NCBI GenBank assembly: GCA_021157585.1
Contig: JAGGWH010000032.1
Location: 1 to 43,223 of the forward strand
DNA: 43,223 nt
Reading direction: 5' to 3'
Origin: Bacteroidales bacterium
GTDB lineage: Bacteria; Bacteroidota; Bacteroidia; Bacteroidales; UBA12170
Part shown: positions 35,014-42,761 of the stretch, one piece after another
Position numbering within the stretch: the first letter of the stretch is position 1
Layout of the letters: every line of letters starts with the position of its first letter
The notes under the pieces: generated by a model
Databases searched by the model: none
The model's input: only the letters and a program-made list of their open reading frames with translations
What the model was told of the DNA's origin: nothing
Translations under genes and position numbers: made by a program

Positions 35014-36228
35014 ATGAATATAATTACTACACTTTTAGAAATTATTAACTGGATATTTTATGCTTATATAGCCATCACCAGCATTTACATCTTCATTTTT
35101 GCTATTGCCGGATTATTACCTCATAGAAGACGAATTCCCAAAGATAATATAGAACGGAAATTTGCCATTATGATTCCAGGCTATAAAGAAGATGAAATTA
35201 TTGTTGAAGTCTGTAAAGATGCTTTAGAACAAAATTATCCTAAAGATAAGTTTGATATTATCGCGATAGCCGATTCTTATAAACCCGAAACTTTAGCTGC
35301 TTTACGTGAACTTCCCATTAAAGTTATTGAAGTATCTTTTGAAAAAAGCACCAAATCAAAAGCACTAAATAAGGCAATGGAAGTATTAGGCGATGATTAT
35401 GATGTAGCACTTATTTTAGATGCAGATAATCTTATCGCCGAAGACTTTACAAGCAAAATAAATCAAGTATTTCAAGCGGGATATAAAGCTGTTCAAGGTC
35501 ATCGTGTAGCCAAAAATGCAGATACCGGATTTGCTGTATTAGATGCAATTTCAGAAGAAATAAATAATCATATCTTTAGAAAAGGGGCTCGTGTTTTAGG
35601 TGTATCTTCTGCTATTATTGGTTCCGGAATGGCTTTTGAATACAGTTTCTTTAAAAATATGATGAAAGATGTACACGCTATTGGAGGATTCGACAAAGAG
35701 ATAGACCTTAAAATGTGCCGCGATGGCATTACTATTGAATATGTACATGATGCATATTGTTACGATGAGAAGGTTCAAAAAGCAGAAGTTTTCCAAAATC
35801 AGCGTCGCCGATGGCTAAGTGCACAGTGGATTTATTTTAAACGCTTTTTCTTAGCCAGTTTTATTGCTTTTATTACCAAAGGAAATATCGACTACTTTAA
35901 TAAAGCTTTCCATACTTTTCTTCCGCCACGAATATTATTATTAGGATTTATGGGTATTATTTTCATTATTAGCCTTTTCTTTTTCCCTAATCCAATAGCA
36001 ATAGCCTGGATGGGGTTATTTGCCATAGTGGTACTCACTTTTTTATTTTCTATTCCCAGAAAATTCTACTCATTAACAACATTTAAAGCGATTCTGCTTC
36101 TCCCTAAAGGATTCTTTCTTATGTTTTTATCGTTACTTAAAATAAAAGGAGCCAACAAACAATTTTTACATACAAAGCATAGCAGCAGTGGAACAAACAT
36201 TAAAGATATTAAAAACCAAAACAAATAA
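35014..36228 (+). CDS. Membrane glycosyltransferase family 2 (cellulose-synthase-like)
   Basis: This 404-residue processive-type GT2 has an N-terminal membrane helix (about 10-32). The cytoplasmic catalytic domain contains AIMIPGYKEDE, LDADN (the DxD-like site), SGMAFEYSFF and QNQRRRW (the Q-x-x-R-W type motif). Two or three C-terminal helices follow (about 300-375). This layout suits a synthase or flippase-coupled transferase that makes or extends a polymer. It is 9 nt after the GT2 copy 2 and almost abuts the GT-B gene. Confidence 0.85.
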   Translation: MNIITTLLEIINWIFYAYIAITSIYIFIFAIAGLLPHRRRIPKDNIERKFAIMIPGYKEDEIIVEVCKDALEQNYPKDKFDIIAIADSYKPETLAALRELPIKVIEVSFEKSTKSKALNKAMEVLGDDYDVALILDADNLIAEDFTSKINQVFQAGYKAVQGHRVAKNADTGFAVLDAISEEINNHIFRKGARVLGVSSAIIGSGMAFEYSFFKNMMKDVHAIGGFDKEIDLKMCRDGITIEYVHDAYCYDEKVQKAEVFQNQRRRWLSAQWIYFKRFFLASFIAFITKGNIDYFNKAFHTFLPPRILLLGFMGIIFIISLFFFPNPIAIAWMGLFAIVVLTFLFSIPRKFYSLTTFKAILLLPKGFFLMFLSLLKIKGANKQFLHTKHSSSGTNIKDIKNQNK

Positions 36229-36232
36229 TAAG

Positions 36233-37444
36233 ATGATAGTAGGTAGAGATATTATTGTTGTAGGTATTCAACCTTGGGATATAGAAATAGGCAGTAATTG
36301 CAAAAATATTGCAGAGGAAATGGCACGATTTAACCGTGTGCTTTATGTTAATTCACCTTTAGATAGAAATACCAAGAAAAAAGACAAAAACGACGAAAGA
36401 GTTAAAAGAAGAATTAGAATTTCTAAAGGATTAGAAGAAGATTTGGTAGAGATAAAAGAAAATATGTGGAATCTCTTTCCTAAACATATGGTAGAATCTA
36501 TTAATGCTATTCCCGACGGTTTTATATATGATATCTTCAATAAAAAAAGGAATAAAATTTTTGCTAATGATATCCAATCAGCTATTGATAGGTTAGGATT
36601 TAAAGATTTTATAATTTTTAACGATAGCTCGATGTTTTTGGGTCAAGATTTAAAGAGCCTTTTAAAACCCAAAACCTATGTTTACTATATGCGCGACTAT
36701 TTAACCAAGAATCCATATTGGCGTAAGCACGGACTACGATTAGAGCCAAAATTAATAGCTAAAGCCGATGTAGTTGTCAACAACAGCACACTCTATACCG
36801 AATACGGAGCCAAGTTTAACAAACATTCCTATATGGTTGGACAAGGCTGCGATGTGAGCCTTTTTAATGATAAGGACAACAGCATTGCTATTGCTGATGA
36901 CATAAAAAATATTGCAAAACCTATTATTGGCTACGTAGGCTTTTTATCCAGTCGCCGTTTAGATATCGACTTGCTCATTCATATAGCTAAAACTAAAAAA
37001 GAATGGCAAATTGTTTTAGTTGGTCCTGAAGATGATAACTTTAAGAATTCTGACTTACATAAATTTGAGAACGTTCACTTTTTAGGAAGCAGAGATTCTT
37101 CCATTTTACCGAATTATATTAAAGGTTTTGATGTATGTATGAACCCTCAATTAATAAATGATGCTACCATAGGAAATTACCCTCGTAAAATAGACGAGTA
37201 TTTGGCAATGGGAAAACCGACTGTTGCCACAGCAACCAAAGCAATGGAATACTTCAAAGAAAATACTTATCTTGCAACTACACATGAAGAATGGATTATT
37301 GAAATACAAAAGGCATTAGATGAAGACTCTGTAGAATTACAAATGCAAAGAACAAAATGTGGCATGAGTCATAGTTGGGAAAATAACGTAAAAGAAATTT
37401 ATAAATATATTGAGGCCTTTGAAAAAAGACAGATAGAAAAATAG
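36233..37444 (+). CDS. Glycosyltransferase, GT-B fold (GT4-like)
   Basis: This 403-residue protein begins MIVGRDIIVVGIQPWDIEIG. It has an N-terminal domain with the lipid-facing NIAEEMARFNRVLYVN and a C-terminal nucleotide-sugar domain with IIGYVGFLSSRRLD, IVLVGPEDDN and IDEYLAMGKPTVAT. A longer frame from GTG at 36188 overlaps the previous gene. The ATG at 36233 directly follows that gene's stop and begins the conserved domain, so it is preferred. It resembles surface-polymer transferases of the TuaH kind. The sugar is unknown. Confidence 0.8.
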   Translation: MIVGRDIIVVGIQPWDIEIGSNCKNIAEEMARFNRVLYVNSPLDRNTKKKDKNDERVKRRIRISKGLEEDLVEIKENMWNLFPKHMVESINAIPDGFIYDIFNKKRNKIFANDIQSAIDRLGFKDFIIFNDSSMFLGQDLKSLLKPKTYVYYMRDYLTKNPYWRKHGLRLEPKLIAKADVVVNNSTLYTEYGAKFNKHSYMVGQGCDVSLFNDKDNSIAIADDIKNIAKPIIGYVGFLSSRRLDIDLLIHIAKTKKEWQIVLVGPEDDNFKNSDLHKFENVHFLGSRDSSILPNYIKGFDVCMNPQLINDATIGNYPRKIDEYLAMGKPTVATATKAMEYFKENTYLATTHEEWIIEIQKALDEDSVELQMQRTKCGMSHSWENNVKEIYKYIEAFEKRQIEK

Positions 37445-37445
37445 C

Positions 37446-38063
37446 ATGAGTTTAAAAGATAAATTAAAATCAGATCCTAAGATTAAAAAATTGGTAATGT
37501 GGATGATTCACCCTCCACGGAGACCGCGACCACGTTTGTGGATACGATTATTTGTGAATCCTTTCTTTCATAAACGCGGAAAACATAGTTTAGTAAGAAG
37601 TCGCCAATCACGTATTGATGTGTTTCCCTACAATAAATTTGATGTTGGAGCAGATACAATAGTAGAAAGCTTTACCACTATTAATAATGGTGCCGGAGAT
37701 GTAATTCTTGGGGATAAATGTAGAGTTGGCATAGGGACAGTAATTATAGGTCCTGTAACAATGAAAAATGGTAGTGGAACAGGACAGCATGTTTTTATAG
37801 GAGGTTTTAATCATGGTTATAAAGATGGCAACCAAAACTCTAGCACACAAGCCTTGGATTTAAAAGGAGTAATAATTGAAGAAGATGCCCATATTGGAGC
37901 AAACTCGGTTATTGTGGCGGGTGTTACCATCGGGAAACGCTGCCAGATTGGAGCGGGAAGTGTTGTAACAAAGAGTATACCTCCCTATTCCGTTGCCGTA
38001 GGAAATCCATGCCGAGTTATCAAACGTTTTAATAAAGAAACCAACACTTGGGAAAAGCTGTAA
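37446..38063 (+). CDS. Hexapeptide-repeat acyltransferase (LbH family)
   Basis: The 205-residue protein has a basic N-terminal part and, from about residue 70, the left-handed beta-helix of sugar O-acetyltransferases. Visible repeats include VILGDKCRVGIGTVIIG, VIIEEDAHIGANSVIVAG and VTIGKRCQIGAGSVVT, then the closing PPYSVAVGNPCRVIKRF. It probably acetylates a sugar of the locus's polymer with acetyl-CoA. Its ATG comes one base after the stop of the GT-B gene. It is the last gene before tRNA-Lys. Confidence 0.88.
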   Translation: MSLKDKLKSDPKIKKLVMWMIHPPRRPRPRLWIRLFVNPFFHKRGKHSLVRSRQSRIDVFPYNKFDVGADTIVESFTTINNGAGDVILGDKCRVGIGTVIIGPVTMKNGSGTGQHVFIGGFNHGYKDGNQNSSTQALDLKGVIIEEDAHIGANSVIVAGVTIGKRCQIGAGSVVTKSIPPYSVAVGNPCRVIKRFNKETNTWEKL

Positions 38064-38080
38064 TTATTTTAAATAAAAGT

Positions 38081-38110
38081 TTTGGCTTTAAAAAATAAAA
38101 TGTACTTTTG
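38081..38110 (+). promoter_or_regulatory. Promoter of tRNA-Lys
   Basis: TTTG (38081-38084) is followed after 18 nt by TACTTTTG (38103-38110), a complete match to TAnnTTTG. Transcription would begin about 6-8 nt further on, roughly 12 nt before the mature tRNA. Confidence 0.75.
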
Positions 38111-38128
38111 CAGCCGCTTAACAGCAAT

Positions 38129-38201
38129 GATTTGGTAGCTCAGCAGGTAGAGCATCTGCCTTTTAAGCAGAGGGTCCTGGGTTCGAGCCCCAGCCAGATC
38201 A
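38129..38201 (+). tRNA. tRNA-Lys (anticodon UUU)
   Basis: A 73-nt cloverleaf is visible: acceptor arms GATTTGG/CCAGATC with one G-U pair, D-arm with AGCTCAGCAGGTAGAGC, anticodon stem TCTGC/GCAGA around loop CTTTTAA (anticodon TTT, Lys), and T-arm with GGTTCGAGCCC. The discriminator is A, and CCA is not encoded. A promoter precedes it and a terminator follows. Confidence 0.97.
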
Positions 38202-38206
38202 CAATA

Positions 38207-38241
38207 AAGACCGAAACAGAAATGTTATCGGTCTTTTTTTT
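38207..38241 (+). terminator. Rho-independent terminator of tRNA-Lys
   Basis: AAGACCGA (38207-38214) and TCGGTCTT (38228-38235) form an 8-bp stem with a 13-nt loop, followed by six or more T. It begins 5 nt after the tRNA. Confidence 0.88.
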
Positions 38242-38326
38242 GGGGTTTTTCAATGGTGTCTATTTTACTTATCTATTTACTTCCTTTTACTACATTTGCC
38301 AAGATTTTTCAAAAACTCATATATTT

Positions 38327-38767
38327 ATGCTAGAACTCAACTCTAATACCCTTATTAACAACTATTTTAAACAAATTCATACTCTGCTCAATTCCAAAGA
38401 TCTAAACATTACTTATTCAGGGAATTATAAAAATAGAGAAAAGAAAATAATTGGTAAAAGCTGTACTCCAAAAATGGAAGTATATGATTACAATATTAAC
38501 TTCCAGAAATTTCCAACGCAAACACAATTACATCAGCAGCATATTGAAATTAATCATTATTTTTTCGAGTATTATTTAATTGGTCAAAGCGGAACTAATC
38601 TATAAGAAATACTCAATTCTGATATTGATCACATTTTTCAATATGAAATACCAAAATATGTTGAAATGAACCGTGCTGAAATACTCTATATTGCACTTTT
38701 ATTAAAGTATGAACAATTAAACAGAACTTTACCCTGTAAGTTTAACAAATTTACTTATAAAAGATAA
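38327..38767 (+). pseudogene. Broken small gene with an in-frame stop, family unknown
   Basis: From ATG 38327 a frame runs to TAA at 38603-38605 and continues without shift to a second TAA at 38765-38767. The part before the stop includes MLELNSNTLINNYF and KMEVYDYNINFQKFP. The part after it includes DIDHIFQYEIPKYVEMN, which is protein-like, so the first stop is probably a nonsense mutation. The family is not recognised. An upstream extension over the tRNA is an artefact. It lies between tRNA-Lys and an IS21-like end, a place where inserted DNA is common. Confidence 0.4.
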
Positions 38768-39082
38768 AACTGCTGAAAAATACATTGGTCAGTTTAAAGA
38801 GATTAAGCTATTGAGCATGAGCATAATAAATATACAAAAATCACAAATTAGGATATAGGAAATAGGATTCGATAACGATTAATGAAATTCTTTTTAGGGT
38901 AGTCCGTTTGCTCCAGCGCGACTTGGTCACTTTAGTCCAGCGAACATGGTCAATTTGATCCGGCAAAGTGTGGTCAACTTAAGCGGGTTTTCCAAACTAA
39001 ATACAGGATTGAATTTTAACGGATATAATTTCATGATGCTTAATTTATTTATAAAATCGAAATAATTAAGATTGTAAAAGTA
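38768..39082. other. Non-coding stretch left of the glycerate kinase gene
   Basis: 38768-38900 shows no feature, 38905-38993 is the IS21-like end, and 38994-39082 is AT-rich without a clear terminator for the glycerate kinase gene. Confidence 0.5.
38905..38993. mobile_element. Solo end resembling an IS21-family terminus
   Basis: Three TGGTCA words at 38924, 38947 and 38971 (spacing 23 and 24) are each followed by an A/T-rich ACTT or ATTT and by CCAG, CCGG or GCGG. The block ends with GCGGGTTTTCCA. Repeated TGGTCA-N-TTT motifs of this spacing are typical of the multiple transposase-binding sites at IS21-family ends. No istA or istB lies in the window, so this is a remnant or solo end. Confidence 0.5.
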
Positions 39083-40198
39083 TTAACTTCTAATTCTTTC
39101 AAAGGCAATTTCTTCAAGATATTTTGCAGCATTTAGAATGGCGTCATCAAAGGATACATTGAGATCCATTATAGCATTAATGGCGATTGGTTTTAATGAA
39201 TGAATGACAAGCTCTTTGTCTTTTGCAATTCCAGAGACGATGCAAAAGGGAACATTAAATTGATTGGAAATTTCACTAATTCCTTTTACTACTTTTCCAT
39301 CCAGAGTTTGTTTATCCACACTTCCTTCACCTGTAATTATTAAATCTATTTTATTAAAAAAATGTCGATGAAAATTGGTTTGATCCATCACAAAATGAAT
39401 TCCAGATTTCATTGAAGCATTTAAAAAACATAATGCGCCTGCGCCAAGGCCACCAGCGGCTCCAGCTCCTTCAACAGCCGCAACTTTTTTATTTAAATAT
39501 TTTTCAACCTGTAAACTAAAATGTTTTAATCCTTTATCAAGTTGTTCAATTTCTTGATCAGAAGCACCTTTTTGTTTTGCATAAACAAAGCTAGCTCCAT
39601 TTTTTCCATATAACGAATTTTTAACATCACAAACAACAGTAAAATTAAGTTGGTTTAAAACGATAAATAAATGCTTGTATTCAATTCTTGAAATGTTAAT
39701 TAGCTCTTTTCCAATAGGTGATAAACGGTTATTTTGATCATCAAAAAACTGATAACCTAAAGCTTCAGCCATACCTATTCCAGCGTCATTCGTTGCACTA
39801 CCTCCAATAAAAAGAACAATCTCTTTATATCCCTTTTGAACTGCATCTAAAATTAATTGACCTGTTCCAAATGTAGTGGTATAATAACAATTTCGTTGTT
39901 GAGGTTCTAATAATTGTAAACCTGAAGCACTTGACATTTCTATAAATGCTGTTTTTTTAGTACTTAAATAGGAAGCAGAAATTTCATTAAATAATGGATC
40001 TTTAACGACAACAGAATGAGTTAAAAGTTTAAAATGAGTGTTTAAAATTTCTAAAGTACCTTCTCCACCATCTGCTAATGGATGTTTAATAGTTTCTATA
40101 GATCTATCAAATTTTTTAATTCCACGTTCAATTGCATTACAAACCTCCACGGCAGATAAGGAACCTTTAAATTTATCAGGGGCAATTAACACTCTCAT
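39083..40198 (-). CDS. Glycerate kinase (GlxK family)
   Basis: This 371-residue enzyme phosphorylates D-glycerate with ATP. It starts MRVLIAPDKFKGSLSA, the family's opening signature, with ADGGEGTL soon after. Further on come GTGQLI, FIGGSATNDAGIGMAEALG, EGAGAAGGLGAGAL and LIITGEGSVDKQTLDGKV. A longer frame starts 7 codons upstream inside the previous gene. The ATG at 40198, two bases after the preceding stop, is preferred because the conserved domain starts there. It is coupled to the GT4-like gene and near a sugar symporter and a GH3 enzyme, so glycerate may be released from a glucosyl- or mannosylglycerate-type compound. Confidence 0.88.
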   Translation of the reverse strand: MRVLIAPDKFKGSLSAVEVCNAIERGIKKFDRSIETIKHPLADGGEGTLEILNTHFKLLTHSVVVKDPLFNEISASYLSTKKTAFIEMSSASGLQLLEPQQRNCYYTTTFGTGQLILDAVQKGYKEIVLFIGGSATNDAGIGMAEALGYQFFDDQNNRLSPIGKELINISRIEYKHLFIVLNQLNFTVVCDVKNSLYGKNGASFVYAKQKGASDQEIEQLDKGLKHFSLQVEKYLNKKVAAVEGAGAAGGLGAGALCFLNASMKSGIHFVMDQTNFHRHFFNKIDLIITGEGSVDKQTLDGKVVKGISEISNQFNVPFCIVSGIAKDKELVIHSLKPIAINAIMDLNVSFDDAILNAAKYLEEIAFERIRS

Positions 40199-40200
40199 TT

Positions 40201-41193
40201 TTATTGTTTTTTCAGCCATCTATATTCAAATGGTTTTAAATGAGTAATGCTCCGTTCGTGGTCAACCCTCTTACTAATATCAAGAATCGGAACGCCTTTA
40301 ACCTTAGCATATTCACATAATTTAGTATAATAATTTGCACTTTCATTTTTCCCAGCAAAAACTAAATATATGTTGTTCTTTTTATTAAAAACTTTACCAT
40401 TGTATAGTTTAGAATCTAATAACAAGGTTTTATTTTTAATTACTTCAGCAACAACATCAATTGCTAATTCAATTCCTTTACGTTCAACAACACGTGTAGC
40501 CTGTACAAAAAGAATATCTCCATTTTTTACATTTAACTCTTCTCTTAAATTGTTGTTGTAATTATCTTTTACGAGATTATTTTCTAAAAAATCAAACACA
40601 TTAGGAACAACATTCGCTTCTATATTAAATCGTTCTTTTAATTCATTCTTAGCAATTTTATTAATACAAACATGTGAAATATGCTTATCAGTTGGCGGAA
40701 AATATTGAACCAATAAGTCGTTAATAAAATCAACTTTTGGGTTGGAATATAAAACTCTTTCCCAATGAAAATCGTGATGGTGACAAATGGTTTTTATGCC
40801 TGTTTTTTCAATCACTTTTGTAAAAGCAATACCTGCTGAAAGATGCCAACCTAAAGACAAAATATTATTAGGCACCAGAACATCTATTTGATGCTCATTA
40901 ATACAGTTAACTAAATCCTGTTCAATTTCATCGGCCAAAATCAAAATATCATCCTTGAGTTTTTCTTCAGAATCATAATCTTGAAAACTACGATATGCAT
41001 TATTAACAATCTTCGTATTTAAAGGATATTGATAATGCAAAGAAGGAATTATTTTGGCCGAACTTGCTCCTTCACTTCCTGCAATATAGATAACTTTATG
41101 CCCTAAATTTTCAAGGGCAATTTTCCATTTAGCCATTTCTAAAGAAACACCGTCAGTTTCTCCTACTCTAAAGTGGCAAAGTGCTACATTCAT
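40201..41193 (-). CDS. GT4-like glycosyltransferase, apparently lacking its C-terminus
   Basis: The 330-residue protein begins MNVALCHFRVGETDGVSLEM, typical of a GT-B family linked to glycerate metabolism. It contains the acceptor-side HHHDFHWER, then the start of the donor domain: LFVQATRVVERKGIELAIDV, YLVFAGKNES and LDISKRVDHERSIT. Relatives go on for about 90-110 residues with a conserved sequence like YPSLYEGFGNA, which carries the donor-binding glutamates; that part is absent. The protein ends after HLKPFEYRWLKKQ, two bases from the glycerate kinase ATG. It may be an inactive remnant after a deletion. A shorter natural form is the alternative. Confidence 0.65.
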   Translation of the reverse strand: MNVALCHFRVGETDGVSLEMAKWKIALENLGHKVIYIAGSEGASSAKIIPSLHYQYPLNTKIVNNAYRSFQDYDSEEKLKDDILILADEIEQDLVNCINEHQIDVLVPNNILSLGWHLSAGIAFTKVIEKTGIKTICHHHDFHWERVLYSNPKVDFINDLLVQYFPPTDKHISHVCINKIAKNELKERFNIEANVVPNVFDFLENNLVKDNYNNNLREELNVKNGDILFVQATRVVERKGIELAIDVVAEVIKNKTLLLDSKLYNGKVFNKKNNIYLVFAGKNESANYYTKLCEYAKVKGVPILDISKRVDHERSITHLKPFEYRWLKKQ

Positions 41194-41205
41194 AAATAAG
41201 ATTTT

Positions 41206-41316
41206 TTACTTTTTGGTTTGAATTAACCCTTCATTTATATTTTCTTCAACAGTAACACGAAATATAATTTCCATGAATGAACCTTTATATCTATCTAGTG
41301 CAAGAATAATTTTCAT
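41206..41316 (-). pseudogene. Short frame resembling the start of a glycerate kinase
   Basis: A 36-codon frame, ATG at 41316-41314, reads MKIILALDRYKGSF and then unrelated sequence ending QTKK before a stop at 41208-41206. The first 14 residues are like the glycerate kinase start (MRVLIAPDKFKGSL in the gene 1 kb away). It may be debris of a duplicated copy, or a chance resemblance. It lies directly upstream of the GT4-like gene. Confidence 0.25.
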
Positions 41317-41374
41317 TATTAAAATTTAGATTTTTATTATTCAATAGTTTGTTACTCACATTTTAATAAACACC

Positions 41375-42700
41375 CTAAATACCAAGTTTTTTTTGAATAT
41401 CTTCCAATGATTCTCCTTTGGTTTCGGGCATCATAAACAGGGCAAATAATAACTGCAATACCATCATTCCTGCAAAAATTGCAAAAATAGGCCAAGGATT
41501 CACTTCAAAAATACTAATAACCACAGGTCCAAGAAGTGTAATTAAAGCCGCAAACACCCAATGTGTACCCGTTCCGAAAGCTGTTCCAGAAGCTCTTACA
41601 TGATTTGGGAATATTTCAGCTATAAACACCCAAATAATTGCCCCCTGCCCAATGGCATGAGATGCAATAAAAGCCATCATTGATACAACTAAAACTGTTG
41701 TTCCCAAGTTTGCATAAAATGAAAGTGCTATCATTGAAAGACTAATAATATAGCCTATAGACCCTATGATAAGCAATTGTTTCCTACCGGCTCTGTCTAT
41801 AAAATACAATCCTACAAAAGTAAATATGAGGTTAATTCCTCCAATAGCAATGGAATTAAACAACGAATCTTCTGAACCTAAACCTGAAAGACTAAAAATT
41901 TCTGGTGCATAGTATAGCACAAAATTAATTCCTGACAACTGATTGAAAAAAGCTATCAAAAATGCCAAAACTAGTGGTTTTTTATATTTTTTAAAAAAAG
42001 GGCCTTCGTTTAAACTTTGCTTTTCAGATTCAATAATCTCCTGTAGTTCATTTTCTGGATCTTCTTCCCCCATTTTAATCAATACTTCTCTGGCTCCTTT
42101 TATGTCTTTTTTAACAACTACAAGCCATCTTGGACTTTTAGGAACTCCTAAAATAGCAAAAAAGTATATTGCTGCTGGTAATGCTTCAACACCAATCATC
42201 CATCTCCAATCATTGTTACCTCCAAATCCTTCTAATAAGTAATTTGAAATAAAAGCTATCAATATTCCTAAAACCAAATTGAATTGGTATAATGCAACCA
42301 ATTTCCCTCTATTCTTAGGAGTAGATATCTCAGAAATATAAGCTGGACCTGCCACTGTAGAAGCTCCAACACCTAAACCACCAATAAATCGAAAAAATGA
42401 AAACATATAAGGATCTGTTGCTAATCCTGATCCTACTGCAGATACAAAGTACAATATTCCAATCCAAATTAGTGTGTTTTTTCTTCCTATTCTCTGGGTG
42501 GGAATTCCTCCAAAAAGGGAACCTACGACTGTTCCCCATAAAGCCATGGACATTATAAATATGCCATGAAATAAAGGTGTTGTATCCCATAATTCTTTAA
42601 TGGGGAGATTTGCACCTGAAATAACAACAGTATCAAAGCCAAATAAAAAGCCCGCAAGAGATACCGTAAATGCCCATAAAGTTTGATTATTAATTTTCAT
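41375..42700 (-). CDS. Sugar:proton symporter, MFS sugar-porter family
   Basis: The 441-residue protein has twelve predicted helices. Sugar-porter signatures are visible: GFLFGFDTVVISG near the start, RIGRKN after helix 2, GGLGVGASTVAGPAYISEI, LYQFNLVLGI, FFNQLSGINFVLYYAPEIF, IDRAGRKQLL and PETKGESLE at the end. It imports a monosaccharide such as xylose, glucose or galactose with protons; the exact sugar cannot be read. It stands between the GT4/glycerate kinase pair and a GH3 gene on the same strand, as in a locus that takes up the product of the GH3 enzyme. Confidence 0.92.
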   Translation of the reverse strand: MKINNQTLWAFTVSLAGFLFGFDTVVISGANLPIKELWDTTPLFHGIFIMSMALWGTVVGSLFGGIPTQRIGRKNTLIWIGILYFVSAVGSGLATDPYMFSFFRFIGGLGVGASTVAGPAYISEISTPKNRGKLVALYQFNLVLGILIAFISNYLLEGFGGNNDWRWMIGVEALPAAIYFFAILGVPKSPRWLVVVKKDIKGAREVLIKMGEEDPENELQEIIESEKQSLNEGPFFKKYKKPLVLAFLIAFFNQLSGINFVLYYAPEIFSLSGLGSEDSLFNSIAIGGINLIFTFVGLYFIDRAGRKQLLIIGSIGYIISLSMIALSFYANLGTTVLVVSMMAFIASHAIGQGAIIWVFIAEIFPNHVRASGTAFGTGTHWVFAALITLLGPVVISIFEVNPWPIFAIFAGMMVLQLLFALFMMPETKGESLEDIQKKLGI

Positions 42701-42761
42701 AAATATTAGTTTTGTTTGTTGATAAATAATTTAGTTTAGAACTTCTATTCTTATAGAATCA

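Noticed and set aside
36188-36232. GTG start 15 codons upstream for the GT-B gene
   Set aside because: It overlaps the previous gene by 41 nt and adds a Lys/Thr-rich stretch. The ATG at 36233 follows that gene's stop and begins the conserved domain.
38108-38326. Forward reading frame covering tRNA-Lys and its terminator
   Set aside because: The predicted start of the protein (VAQQVEHLPFKQRVLGSSP) is the well-known artefact of translating a tRNA gene; the tRNA and its terminator explain the sequence.
40199-40219. Upstream start of glycerate kinase adding MAEKTIK
   Set aside because: It lies inside the preceding gene; the family's conserved start MRVLIAPD begins at the ATG at 40198.
41194-41374. 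Promoter upstream of the GT4-like gene
   Set aside because: TATATTTC is one base from the -7 consensus, but no TTTG occurs 18-21 nt upstream.
42330-42590. Minus-strand frame rich in Trp, Ser and Tyr inside the MFS gene
   Set aside because: It is an alternative frame of a well-conserved transporter; the composition is not that of a real protein.
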